A stretch of 64,000 bases of DNA from Candidatus Rifleibacteriota bacterium (GTDB lineage Bacteria; Muiribacteriota; Ozemobacteria; Ozemobacterales; Ozemobacteraceae), in contig JADFXM010000019.1 of the NCBI GenBank assembly GCA_015233565.1, forward strand, positions 57,287-121,286, read 5' to 3'. This document shows, in pieces, positions 52,881 to 61,443 of this stretch; positions within the stretch are counted from its first letter, which is position 1; each line of letters begins with the position of its first letter. The notes under the pieces are model-generated. The model saw only the letters and a program-made list of their open reading frames with translations. It had not been told where the DNA came from and made no database searches. The translations under genes and the position numbers were made by a program.

Positions 52881-54286
52881 TCAGACTCTTGAACATTTTT
52901 GCAACCATACTTTTAGTTTCAGGAATCTATTTTAATTTTTACTTCTCACTCGATTTATCTTCGGAAAATATCACAGTGAGTAAGTTGAAAATTTCTTGCC
53001 TTCTCAAACCGTGGCAAGATCTTAATTCCACTGACCCCAAAGGATTAGCACCAATTCACAAAGCAGTAATTTCTGAAGATATTGAATTGATCAAATTTAT
53101 TCAAAGCCATGGGGGAAATATCAACCTTTTTTCGGAAAGCGGGCAATCTCCCTTGGTTTTGGCAGTGGAGTCCGGAAAAATACAATCATCGAAGGCTTTA
53201 ATTGAGTTAGGCGCAGACATCAACAGCAAGGCATCAGATGGAGCCGGAGCTCTGCATATTGCAGTGAGAAAAAACGACATTAACATTATCAAACTTCTGT
53301 TACAACATGGAGCAGATGTAAATTCATTGGATAAAAACCAATTTGCCCCTATCCATCTGGCTAGTATGCAGGAAAAAGCGTATGTTCTGACAACCCTTTT
53401 GGATAATGGGGCCAATGCAAGCATTCCCGATTCAAGAAACAGGCGCCCTGTGCATTTTGCAGCTCAGAACAAAACTTCTGAGAATTTGCGAATTTTGTTC
53501 AGTAAAAATATCGAAAAATCCCCACTCGACCATCAGTTGCGGAATCCGGCACACTATACCGCTGAAAAGGGGGTTTTACAGGTCATGGATTATTTAATTT
53601 CCCAAAAAATTCCGATTGATTTACCTGACAAAGATGGAAACACCCCGCTTCATCTTGCGGCTTCTCGCGGATATTTAAAAATGGTACAAACACTACTTCG
53701 CAATGGAGCCAATCCAAAGCTTTTAAATCTAAAAAAACAAAGTGCCAAAGATCTTGCCATCGAAAAACAGCATTTTTACATTTCCGAATACCTGACTTCT
53801 GGGAAATTTTCCGAGCCTATATTTGCTGTGATCAGAACTAAGGGTGACATGGCACTAGTGGGAATAATGATGGATGAGCTTTCTGACATAAACATTAAAG
53901 ACGAAAAAAACTGGAGCCTAGCACATTATTTTATCGAACTAAGACAAATCAATCTTTTGGAGAAGTTCCTTTTGAAGGGAGGAAATCCCAATATTGCGGG
54001 AGCCCACAATTCCACACCCCTTCATGTTGCAGCAGATCGCAACCTGCTTCCAATGGCAAAATTGCTACTTGAAAGAGGTGCTTCGCCAAATGCGTTAGAT
54101 CAGGGACAGGAAACTCCACTTCACATCGCCGCTTTCAGAGGACATTTAGAAATGTGCAAACTCTTAATCGAAAAAGGAGCTTCGTGTTCGCTTCAAAACC
54201 AGTATGGTGAGACAGTTGAATATTTCGCCAGAGCAAGCTGGAATCAGGAAGTAATGGAATTAATTCAAAAAAATATGCAAAAATAG
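52877..54286 (+). CDS. Ankyrin-repeat protein with N-terminal membrane segment
   Basis: Residues ~5-26 form a signal peptide or anchor. The rest, from ~45 to ~460, consists of about a dozen ankyrin repeats, several near consensus (GAGALHIAVRKNDINIIKLL, GNTPLHLAASRGYLKMVQTL, NSTPLHVAADRNLLPMAKLL). Some central repeats are degenerate (~290-340). Ankyrin arrays bind proteins. Tight coupling to the kinase at 50409-52880 suggests it is its substrate, adaptor or regulator. Whether it lies inside or outside the membrane depends on cleavage of the N-terminal segment. The gap 54287-54618 after it holds only the repeat at 54329-54415. Confidence 0.88.
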   Translation: MIRLLNIFATILLVSGIYFNFYFSLDLSSENITVSKLKISCLLKPWQDLNSTDPKGLAPIHKAVISEDIELIKFIQSHGGNINLFSESGQSPLVLAVESGKIQSSKALIELGADINSKASDGAGALHIAVRKNDINIIKLLLQHGADVNSLDKNQFAPIHLASMQEKAYVLTTLLDNGANASIPDSRNRRPVHFAAQNKTSENLRILFSKNIEKSPLDHQLRNPAHYTAEKGVLQVMDYLISQKIPIDLPDKDGNTPLHLAASRGYLKMVQTLLRNGANPKLLNLKKQSAKDLAIEKQHFYISEYLTSGKFSEPIFAVIRTKGDMALVGIMMDELSDINIKDEKNWSLAHYFIELRQINLLEKFLLKGGNPNIAGAHNSTPLHVAADRNLLPMAKLLLERGASPNALDQGQETPLHIAAFRGHLEMCKLLIEKGASCSLQNQYGETVEYFARASWNQEVMELIQKNMQK

Positions 54287-54328
54287 CCAACAAAAATCTT
54301 CTATCTTCCAGCAATTCATAACAAGAGT

Positions 54329-54415
54329 GTTGAAAAATCCCCGAAAATTCACTTTCTTGTGTATCCACCCAATTCTTCGCCCCACTTTCTCGCATCATTA
54401 GTGAGCCGCTTTTTA
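54329..54415 (+). repeat. 87-nt dispersed repeat, copy A
   Basis: This stretch aligns without gaps to the reverse complement of 61084-61170 at about 70 of 87 positions (~80%). Both copies contain a hairpin CTCGC-N7-GNGAG in which one G-C is replaced by a G-T pair. In the shared frame both read VEKSPxxHxxxYPPxxSPxFLAS, but copy A soon meets a TAG. It lies 43 bases after the ankyrin gene and ~200 bases from the 3' end of the double cyclase gene. Confidence 0.7.
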
Positions 54416-54618
54416 TAGTACCTCGATGATGAAAGGTATATAATAAAAAAGCTGAAAACTTTGAAACACTTTTGAATTCCTTATTTAAGAGGTAAAAAAA
54501 TAGTAGCGGGGTATTACAGGGACAGCATATACCGAAATTAGATCTGAAGCCAGTTTGCAAAGAATATTTTCACTCAAAACCAAAACTCCTGATAAACTCT
54601 TAGTTGGTTGGTTCTGTT

Positions 54619-57600
54619 TCAGCCATTTTCCGCGCTTTCAAAATAAGTCTTTACGTCCCGGGTTTTGCCTTTGATGGGCGGGAGATCCGGAAAAATGAAT
54701 TTTGTCCAAATCCGGTCATTGTCTTTTGGAATAGCTTCAAACGTTGCTTTCTCCACAACAATGCCGCCACATCCTTTCCCGTGAAGGTTAGCGGGTTTTC
54801 CGTTCCTGTCAAGAAGGATTGCAAGCTCGCATAGTCTTGAAGCTAAATTTACTGTGTCACCCAAAACAGTATACTCACTTCTCATTGTTGAAGCACCCAT
54901 AATACCAGCAATAACAGGTCCTGTGACTATTCCGATTCCAAGCCCTCCATAAAAACTATCGTGCATCTTAGCCATTTCCGCTTCCATCTGCTGCGCGGTT
55001 TTGACTGCAGCAAGAGCGGTAGATTCAATGTTTCCAAGTTTTCTGGGATGGAATACCGCGAGAATTTTATCCCCGATAAATTTTTCAACTTCCCCGCCAT
55101 TTTTTCTAACAATCCGGGACATCAACGAAAGGAACTTATTCAGTCTTCTGATGAGTGTTTCCGGATCAACGAACCCAATTTGCTTTTTAAAATTCGACAG
55201 AGTCGAAAACAATACCGTCACTTCAATTCGTTCGCCTTTTACAGCCAACGTTTCCTGTAACTCATCTTTTGCAGCGAGTTGAACTGCTTCAGAAACAAAT
55301 CTTTTTAGGCGATCACGTTCGTAAACACCAGTTGCCATCCTATTGAAAGACTGTGCAAGGTCCTTGAATTCAATCTGCCCGTATTCTGGAAGTCGTGCTG
55401 AAAAATCTTCAGACATTATTCTCTCCGCTGAAACTTCCAGTTCTTCCAATGGTTTAAGAAAAGAACGCGCAATTCTTATTGCAAAAAATCCTCCCAAAAG
55501 AAACACAAACCAGGAAAGCAAAAAACGGTATTTCATTCCCAACTCCAGCGAGGAGAGAAAATGTCCAAACGGGGCTGAGGAAGACAATATTCTGTCCGTC
55601 ATGTAATTTCCGGTTTTAAAAAGTTCCAGCGACATTTGTTCATCTTTTCCAACCGTTCGGAAAACCGGAAGTTCTGATAAATCAGCTCGTTTGCTGTAAA
55701 AAACTCTTTCAAAATCATTAAATGAGTATAGCGGAAAAAGTCTGTAGCTCGTATCAAGCTTATTGTTTATCCAGACCCAAAAAGGAAAAACATATTTCCA
55801 GGTTGGATTATTGCGATTTTCAAAGCAAATTTCCGACTTCCCATTTTTAAAGGAGTACTGCATTATGTCTCTATCAAGCCCATCTGCCGAAAGAGAACAG
55901 GTTGAAAAGAAGAAAGGCTCGTTCTTACGTAGAATTAATCTATGATAAACATAGTTTTCCCTCTCACCTGCTAATATTACCCGTGAAAGGGAAACAGGGG
56001 AATTAAACATACGGGCAACAACTTCTGCGGGGGTAATTAGTAACCAAGATGTCAGGGTTTCCTCGATCAATGAAGAATTGAACATTTGTCTTGATTGACT
56101 CCGAGTTAATTGCGGTGGATTAAAATCTCTGGAAAAATTTCCGAGAAATTGGGAATCAGACAATTGAAAATGGAGCATCCAGATTTTCTTCGAAAAATCA
56201 ATTAATCCATTAGGATGTTGTAACGCAAATAAGTTTGGACCATTAATCTGCAAATTACTCAGGTAATTTCCTTCCCTCAAACAAATTTTCAGAATTTCCT
56301 GAATCATTCTCCAACTTCCCCGTTTAACTGTTTCAAGCGAAGCATTTGAAAAACTTTGCAATCCTTTCAAAAGCGTTTTGGAGCCAAATAGCGAATTTAG
56401 GATCCGACAAGAGCCAGATATTTGGATTTCTCTAGCCAAATCTATTCCTGAAAGGTTTTCAACCAATCTAGTTTTTAGTTGCTCAATCTGAATATCACAA
56501 TTCTCATGGGAAACTAGTTCTTCCGAAAAAAAATCAAACAGAAGAATTTGAGCTAAAACCAAAAAAAGCATAGCAAAAAGTTGGTTTTTCAGACTCACTT
56601 CAGAATAGTGTCCAAAAACACCCATTCCTACAGTAAAATAAAAGCCTATGGAAATCCATATTAAACTAAAAATGCCTAAGAAAACATTTAACATGGAATA
56701 TTTTTCGCTATCCGATTTTTTGGGAAGAGCCAAAAACACTCTAAATTCTTTATTGACGTTAATACAAGCGGCGGTTTGATAAAATAATTTTGTCTCCTTC
56801 TCAGGAAAAAAAGGCTTTTCTTTAAGAAGAAAATCTTTGACCGCTTTTATTTTGTGAAGTCCAGGATTAGTTTCCGAACTAACCCCCTTTTCATTTTTAA
56901 CCGAAATCCCCGCAAGGAATCCGCGTCTGGCCAGATTTTCGACGAAACACTTCATTCCATTCTTTAAAGAAAAATCCGAAGAATCAAAAAACAAAAGCAT
57001 TCCCGACTCAACGAAACAACGAGTTTCCTTCCTGAAAAAATACTGCCAAAATGGATTTGAAATCTTCTTTTTATCTTTTGGTGATACAAAAAAATAATTC
57101 ATCGGAAACCAAATAAAATAGCCTGGTTTGTCAAAAATCTGCGTGGCGAATGGAAATGCAAGGGCCTCCAAAGCCAATCGATCAATTCTTGCATCCTGGA
57201 TGAAATTATTCCATTTTGTTAAATCAAACTTCACATTAAAATTCTGAAACATTGATTGGGTAAAAACACAGATCATAAGGCAATTAAAAAAATCCTTAGC
57301 CAAATCAAGATTGAGGTTCCGACTCTTCCCCCCATAAGAAAGCAATTCATAAAAAAAGGGATTGAAGGTTGATGGTAAAAGCACACCTTCCCTAATGGGA
57401 GTTTCAAAACCGAACCAATAGACTCCAAAAAAAAATTTTGCCAGCTCAATCACTGTATTTTGAGAACTTGCTGGAAAAAAAACAGCTTTCTTAAAAGGAT
57501 TTTTAAAGCAGTACCAACTCATTCCAGGAAAAAACTTTGTCAATCCAACCATTGTATTTCGAAAACCTGAAATATCCTTGCGGGGTTCTTTAAGCTTTTC

Positions 57601-59994
57601 TATTGCTTCTCTCATTCGAAATTGCAGAAACTCGGCAATCTGAATTTGAGGATCAATAGCTTTGGAAAGCTGTTTCATTTCATCTGATAAAATTGAGTGG
57701 AATTTCGAACTTTGATTTTTTGCAGCATCCCTTCTCATCGAATCAAAAATTGACCACATAAAAATGATTGGTAAAGTCAAAAGGAAAAAGAGGGCCATTC
57801 CTTTTCCCAATGAATAATTAGCCTTCTTTTTCTGAAGACTATTTCTAATTTGGCTATTAGAAGCATATTTCGGAGAAGAAATTACTTCCGGATTTTGTGA
57901 AACTTCCATCAGGCTTTCGATATTTTTGCCCGGATCCTCCAGATCATACTGACGGGGAGAGCAAGGAAAAGAAGCATTTTTATCGGCTATCTCCCAGGTA
58001 GTACCAAACCGGTTATCATAGATCGGGAGAAAAGGAACCATTTCCTGGGAATCTGAACGGAAAGAACCAGAACAAACTATTCTGGATGCTTTTCCAACCT
58101 TGGAAATGTTTTCCAACTCAGCAGCCATAGTCATTGGAGGGCCAAGGAAAACCATGTCGAGTTTTACTTTCTCGTCTCCGATCATCCCCGCGACAAGTGC
58201 ACCTTTTTCCAGACCTATTCCGATTTTATAATTAAACAAACCTGATTTTGTACGCTCCTCATTTATTTTCTTCATTTCATACGTCATTTCAAGAGATGCA
58301 GTAATCGCGCGGTGAACCGGATCAATTCCCGACGAGTGATTTGAAAGAAAAATAGCCTGAATGGCATCGCCAATGAAACGTTCTATGTCACCCCCATGGC
58401 GTTTAATTACTTCGGTCATTGCCTGAATATGTTTGTTGATCAGAGAAAACATTACCTCAGGCGAGTTGACTTCCGACATAGGGGTAAAATCACGAATATC
58501 TGAAACCAGAGCGACCGCTTCGACCAAGCGTGGTTTCAACTTTAGAGTGTCTCCTCCGGCCACAATGGCATCAAGAACCTGATTGGACACAAAGCGCCCC
58601 ATCATTTCCCGCTCTCGGAGAATTGCAGTAAGCTTGTCAAGGGATTTTCCGGCAGATTCGATTTCATCACCGCGCTTTTGTGCTATTTTGCTCTGGTAAT
58701 CTCCATTTGCAGCCCTGTTAAGGGCAAAGATCATCTGCCGAATCGGCTCACCCATCCAGGATGAAAGGCTATAAGCACCGGCTACTGCAAAGAACGATAT
58801 GAATAAAAGCGCAAAGATGCTTTGATTTCTTTTCCGCACCAAAGAGGAAACAAGCGGCTCCAGAAAGACTCCCGCAACAATAGTCATCCCAGGCATTTTC
58901 CGGCTTTTGACTATTACTTCACTTCTGTCGACAGGAGCCGAAACACTGGATCGTAAATTCACTCGTTGTTGAGCTTCCAGGAGAGCATCTCTGGAACCAG
59001 CTCCAGCAATAATTTTATAACCATCCGCATCTTTTTCAAAGGCCCCTAAATATGGGTTTAACTGGCTGAATGTCCCTTCGATCAAAAAATCCTTCAAATT
59101 GACAACCGTTTTAGAATCTCTCGAAATTTCAAGATATGTTGCCGGAATGGCTTCTTTCAAATACTTGCGCTGGGCTTCTTTTTGGTTCCAGATGAAATTG
59201 ACAAACCCAATAAGTTTTCCCTTCTGAAAAAGTCTATTACAAAAACGAGTTGTCCTTTTGCTTCCCATGAAATAATTATGGAGAGTATTCGCTGTCTGCG
59301 GTAAATTCGAAGCCCAGTCACTGGGAATTAAATTCACGAATTTGCGAAGTTTTGCGACAGGGCTGGTTTTCCAATCCGGTATTTCCTTCCCGAAAATTTC
59401 TGCAACCAGTGCACAGAGAAACTCAGTAACTTTAGAAGCAACTTTAACTTGCAGTGAAGCTTCATTCCACTCGATTTCAAATCCATCTGAACCAATAATA
59501 TGTATCAAAACAGGAGTCAAACCGATATTCCTGAATCCCTGAAGGATTTTCTGAATTAATTCATCTTTTGAACTTGGGTTCTTTTGCGATTTTTCGAGCC
59601 CATCGCCCAATTCCGAGGAAGAAGTCAAATCGTGGCAATAACGCCAGGCTTTTGTATCAAGTTCTGAAATCCCTGTTTCGATTTTATCCCCCAGTTCTGT
59701 AAGAGCCTTTTGAACAGTAGTTTTCATAGTTGTCGAACGAGCGTTTTTCAAACGCTCCTGTGTGCAAAAAGCCATGGTCAAGGGAGTCGCAATAAGCGCT
59801 ATAAACCAAAGAGCCAGAATGCTTTTAATTCCAAGCCATGGCCTTGTTCCACCCAATCCCCTGAAAATCAGAAATGGAATCCAAAACGCTATCAGAACAA
59901 TCTTGTACAAAACAAACATTTTCAATAGAAGATTGAGCCTTATCGGTTTTGATTTTTCAATCAGGAGTCCAATTTTCCCCAGAACCGGATTCAA
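54619..59994 (-). CDS. Giant two-module membrane adenylate cyclase with complementary catalytic domains
   Basis: 1791 residues in two tandem modules. Module 1: TM (~25-75), extracytoplasmic sensor (~80-390), TM (~391-412), HAMP (~415-465) and cyclase C1 (~485-645). Module 2: TM (~730-750), long sensor, internal TM segments (~1130-1190), a last TM (~1480-1505), HAMP (~1505-1560) and cyclase C2 (~1585-1765). C1 keeps metal Asp499 and Asp543 (44 apart, as in known cyclases) but has Arg539, Val615, Thr622 and Glu626 where Lys, Thr/Asp, Asn and Arg belong. C2 keeps Lys1638, Thr1709, Asn1716 and Arg1720 but has Thr1598 in place of the first metal Asp. One composite active site is predicted. The start is TTG without a ribosome site, and an ATG at residue 26 is possible. 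It follows the 60013 gene by 18 bases. Confidence 0.88.
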   Translation of the reverse strand: MNPVLGKIGLLIEKSKPIRLNLLLKMFVLYKIVLIAFWIPFLIFRGLGGTRPWLGIKSILALWFIALIATPLTMAFCTQERLKNARSTTMKTTVQKALTELGDKIETGISELDTKAWRYCHDLTSSSELGDGLEKSQKNPSSKDELIQKILQGFRNIGLTPVLIHIIGSDGFEIEWNEASLQVKVASKVTEFLCALVAEIFGKEIPDWKTSPVAKLRKFVNLIPSDWASNLPQTANTLHNYFMGSKRTTRFCNRLFQKGKLIGFVNFIWNQKEAQRKYLKEAIPATYLEISRDSKTVVNLKDFLIEGTFSQLNPYLGAFEKDADGYKIIAGAGSRDALLEAQQRVNLRSSVSAPVDRSEVIVKSRKMPGMTIVAGVFLEPLVSSLVRKRNQSIFALLFISFFAVAGAYSLSSWMGEPIRQMIFALNRAANGDYQSKIAQKRGDEIESAGKSLDKLTAILREREMMGRFVSNQVLDAIVAGGDTLKLKPRLVEAVALVSDIRDFTPMSEVNSPEVMFSLINKHIQAMTEVIKRHGGDIERFIGDAIQAIFLSNHSSGIDPVHRAITASLEMTYEMKKINEERTKSGLFNYKIGIGLEKGALVAGMIGDEKVKLDMVFLGPPMTMAAELENISKVGKASRIVCSGSFRSDSQEMVPFLPIYDNRFGTTWEIADKNASFPCSPRQYDLEDPGKNIESLMEVSQNPEVISSPKYASNSQIRNSLQKKKANYSLGKGMALFFLLTLPIIFMWSIFDSMRRDAAKNQSSKFHSILSDEMKQLSKAIDPQIQIAEFLQFRMREAIEKLKEPRKDISGFRNTMVGLTKFFPGMSWYCFKNPFKKAVFFPASSQNTVIELAKFFFGVYWFGFETPIREGVLLPSTFNPFFYELLSYGGKSRNLNLDLAKDFFNCLMICVFTQSMFQNFNVKFDLTKWNNFIQDARIDRLALEALAFPFATQIFDKPGYFIWFPMNYFFVSPKDKKKISNPFWQYFFRKETRCFVESGMLLFFDSSDFSLKNGMKCFVENLARRGFLAGISVKNEKGVSSETNPGLHKIKAVKDFLLKEKPFFPEKETKLFYQTAACINVNKEFRVFLALPKKSDSEKYSMLNVFLGIFSLIWISIGFYFTVGMGVFGHYSEVSLKNQLFAMLFLVLAQILLFDFFSEELVSHENCDIQIEQLKTRLVENLSGIDLAREIQISGSCRILNSLFGSKTLLKGLQSFSNASLETVKRGSWRMIQEILKICLREGNYLSNLQINGPNLFALQHPNGLIDFSKKIWMLHFQLSDSQFLGNFSRDFNPPQLTRSQSRQMFNSSLIEETLTSWLLITPAEVVARMFNSPVSLSRVILAGERENYVYHRLILRKNEPFFFSTCSLSADGLDRDIMQYSFKNGKSEICFENRNNPTWKYVFPFWVWINNKLDTSYRLFPLYSFNDFERVFYSKRADLSELPVFRTVGKDEQMSLELFKTGNYMTDRILSSSAPFGHFLSSLELGMKYRFLLSWFVFLLGGFFAIRIARSFLKPLEELEVSAERIMSEDFSARLPEYGQIEFKDLAQSFNRMATGVYERDRLKRFVSEAVQLAAKDELQETLAVKGERIEVTVLFSTLSNFKKQIGFVDPETLIRRLNKFLSLMSRIVRKNGGEVEKFIGDKILAVFHPRKLGNIESTALAAVKTAQQMEAEMAKMHDSFYGGLGIGIVTGPVIAGIMGASTMRSEYTVLGDTVNLASRLCELAILLDRNGKPANLHGKGCGGIVVEKATFEAIPKDNDRIWTKFIFPDLPPIKGKTRDVKTYFESAENG

Positions 59995-60012
59995 TGTGGT
60001 TGGGAAAACACT

Positions 60013-61023
60013 TCACTTTTCTGATTCAAAAAATTGGCCGATATTTATTTGAAGGGGCGTCCAATCATCATTCTCGATTATATTCTTATTCTTGCGATCA
60101 TTTGGAACAGACAAAAATCTAGTATTTCCCAAAGTTTCCGATCCCGATGCCGGAAGAATCATCAGAGAATTTGCTAATTTTGATGCGATAATACGAGTCT
60201 CAATATTGTTTGCGGAGCTATGGATCTTTATTTTTGCTCTCGAATTGGCCCCTGAAGAATAAGGAAGAGAAAAATAACCAGGCCAGATTCCCAATCGTTT
60301 TAAAGAGGTTGGCCAGTTGAAAAAGGTAGCCTTAAGCGCTAATTCTTCCTGATTTAGGGTTGCCGGAAAAAACAGCATATAACCGGCAACCGGTTTTCCA
60401 TCTTTAAAAACCAAATTCCACACTGCTGTTTTCATTTTTCCCTGGAAAATAATATTGAAAGGCTTTCCTCTAAAAGGAGGAGTAAAAAGTTCAAGCGAGC
60501 TTCCAAGACCAAAAATGGCTTGAATTTTCTCCGGGGTTGCGAAAGACTTCGAAGAATTTGGAACCCCAAAATAATTTCCAATTATTAGTTGAAAGAAATT
60601 TCGAAAAATAGCCTGAAAAGTATTTTCGAGACCACTTTCTGACAACAGACATATTTCCGGAGTCGTTCCAGTGGCTGTAAGATAAAATGCCCAAATTTTT
60701 GGTTTCGGGATTCCCTTCGGAATCACTTTTCTCAGCGCTGGAAAAATTTCTTTCTGGAAATCAGACGGAGTGCTAAAAACACCCTCTGGAAGCAATTGAA
60801 GAACCCCTTCGAGCCTTCGCGAAGTCTCCTCGACCCAGAAATCGAAGGAAGTCATTTCCTGAAAATGCTCGCGAAAACCTGATATCCACTCAAGTTTTCG
60901 ATTCTTCAGGTCGATTTTTTCTTTTTCGGAAAGAGCTTTCGATTCAAAGAACAAGATAACGCAAGGAATTACGCTCAAGAAAAAAGGCAAAAAAAGAGGA
61001 TAAAGACGTTTCAACAGTGTCAT
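60013..61023 (-). CDS. Membrane-anchored sensor-like protein upstream of the double cyclase
   Basis: A TM helix or uncleaved signal (~8-28) is followed by an extracytoplasmic domain to residue 336, with no second TM and no output domain. Its style (FxxxFRxxF helices, Phe/Pro/Lys-rich loops such as PFRGKPFNIIFQGK) resembles the sensor halves of the cyclase and of the SpoIIE protein at 32064-34913, but I see no named domain. It ends 18 bases before the cyclase gene, so the two are probably cotranscribed, and it may provide a third sensor or a modulator. It could also be a piece split off an ancestral longer cyclase. Confidence 0.65.
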   Translation of the reverse strand: MTLLKRLYPLFLPFFLSVIPCVILFFESKALSEKEKIDLKNRKLEWISGFREHFQEMTSFDFWVEETSRRLEGVLQLLPEGVFSTPSDFQKEIFPALRKVIPKGIPKPKIWAFYLTATGTTPEICLLSESGLENTFQAIFRNFFQLIIGNYFGVPNSSKSFATPEKIQAIFGLGSSLELFTPPFRGKPFNIIFQGKMKTAVWNLVFKDGKPVAGYMLFFPATLNQEELALKATFFNWPTSLKRLGIWPGYFSLPYSSGANSRAKIKIHSSANNIETRIIASKLANSLMILPASGSETLGNTRFLSVPNDRKNKNIIENDDWTPLQINIGQFFESEK

Positions 61024-61083
61024 TTTAATAAGTCAAAATTGGCCTTTAGAGGCTGTCGGAAAATCTCGGTATATTTGATTCGA

Positions 61084-61170
61084 TACAAAGCGGCTCGCTG
61101 GTGATGCGAGAAAGCGGGGCGAAAAATCTGGTGGGTACTCAAAAAGATGAAAATTAGGGGATTTTTCGAC
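61084..61170 (-). repeat. 87-nt dispersed repeat, copy B (inverted relative to copy A)
   Basis: The gapless ~80% match to 54329-54415, in the opposite orientation. It lies 61 bases upstream of the 60013-61023 gene, so copies A and B bracket the sensor-cyclase operon as an inverted pair ~6.7 kb apart. A 66-codon GTG-started frame covers copy B (61033-61233) but has no ribosome site and is not accepted as a gene. The remainder of 61024-61443 holds only the promoter at 61387-61415. Confidence 0.7.
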
Positions 61171-61386
61171 ATTCTCTTTCACTGTGTTAAGCTTCAAATA
61201 ATTGTTCTGTTGCAAATTTGCCATCTTACTCACCGAAAATTCCTGAATCTTTGAACAGAGAAGGTGTGGAAATATCTATATTCTAAAAATGTACTGCCAC
61301 CAAAGCCACGCTGGGAAAAAATTGTGAATTTTTACACTTTCTTTTTTTTAACATTTCACAACTTCCATGGCTCTAAGAAACATCCC

Positions 61387-61415
61387 TTGGCATTTCTTGT
61401 TTCAAATGTTATTAT
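61387..61415 (+). promoter_or_regulatory. Promoter of the exported HAD phosphatase gene
   Basis: TTGGCA, exactly 17 bases, TATTAT preceded by TGT (extended -10). The start point would be near 61422, 22 bases before the ATG at 61444. It lies inside the longer open frame that begins at 61264 and therefore rules out that upstream start. Confidence 0.65.
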
Positions 61416-61443
61416 CATAAATACTCTAACAAAGGAAGGGAAT

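Noticed and set aside
61033..61233. 66-codon GTG-started minus-strand frame upstream of the sensor-like gene
   Set aside because: It contains the repeat copy B, whose frame is interrupted by a stop in copy A. No ribosome site. Kept only as a repeat.
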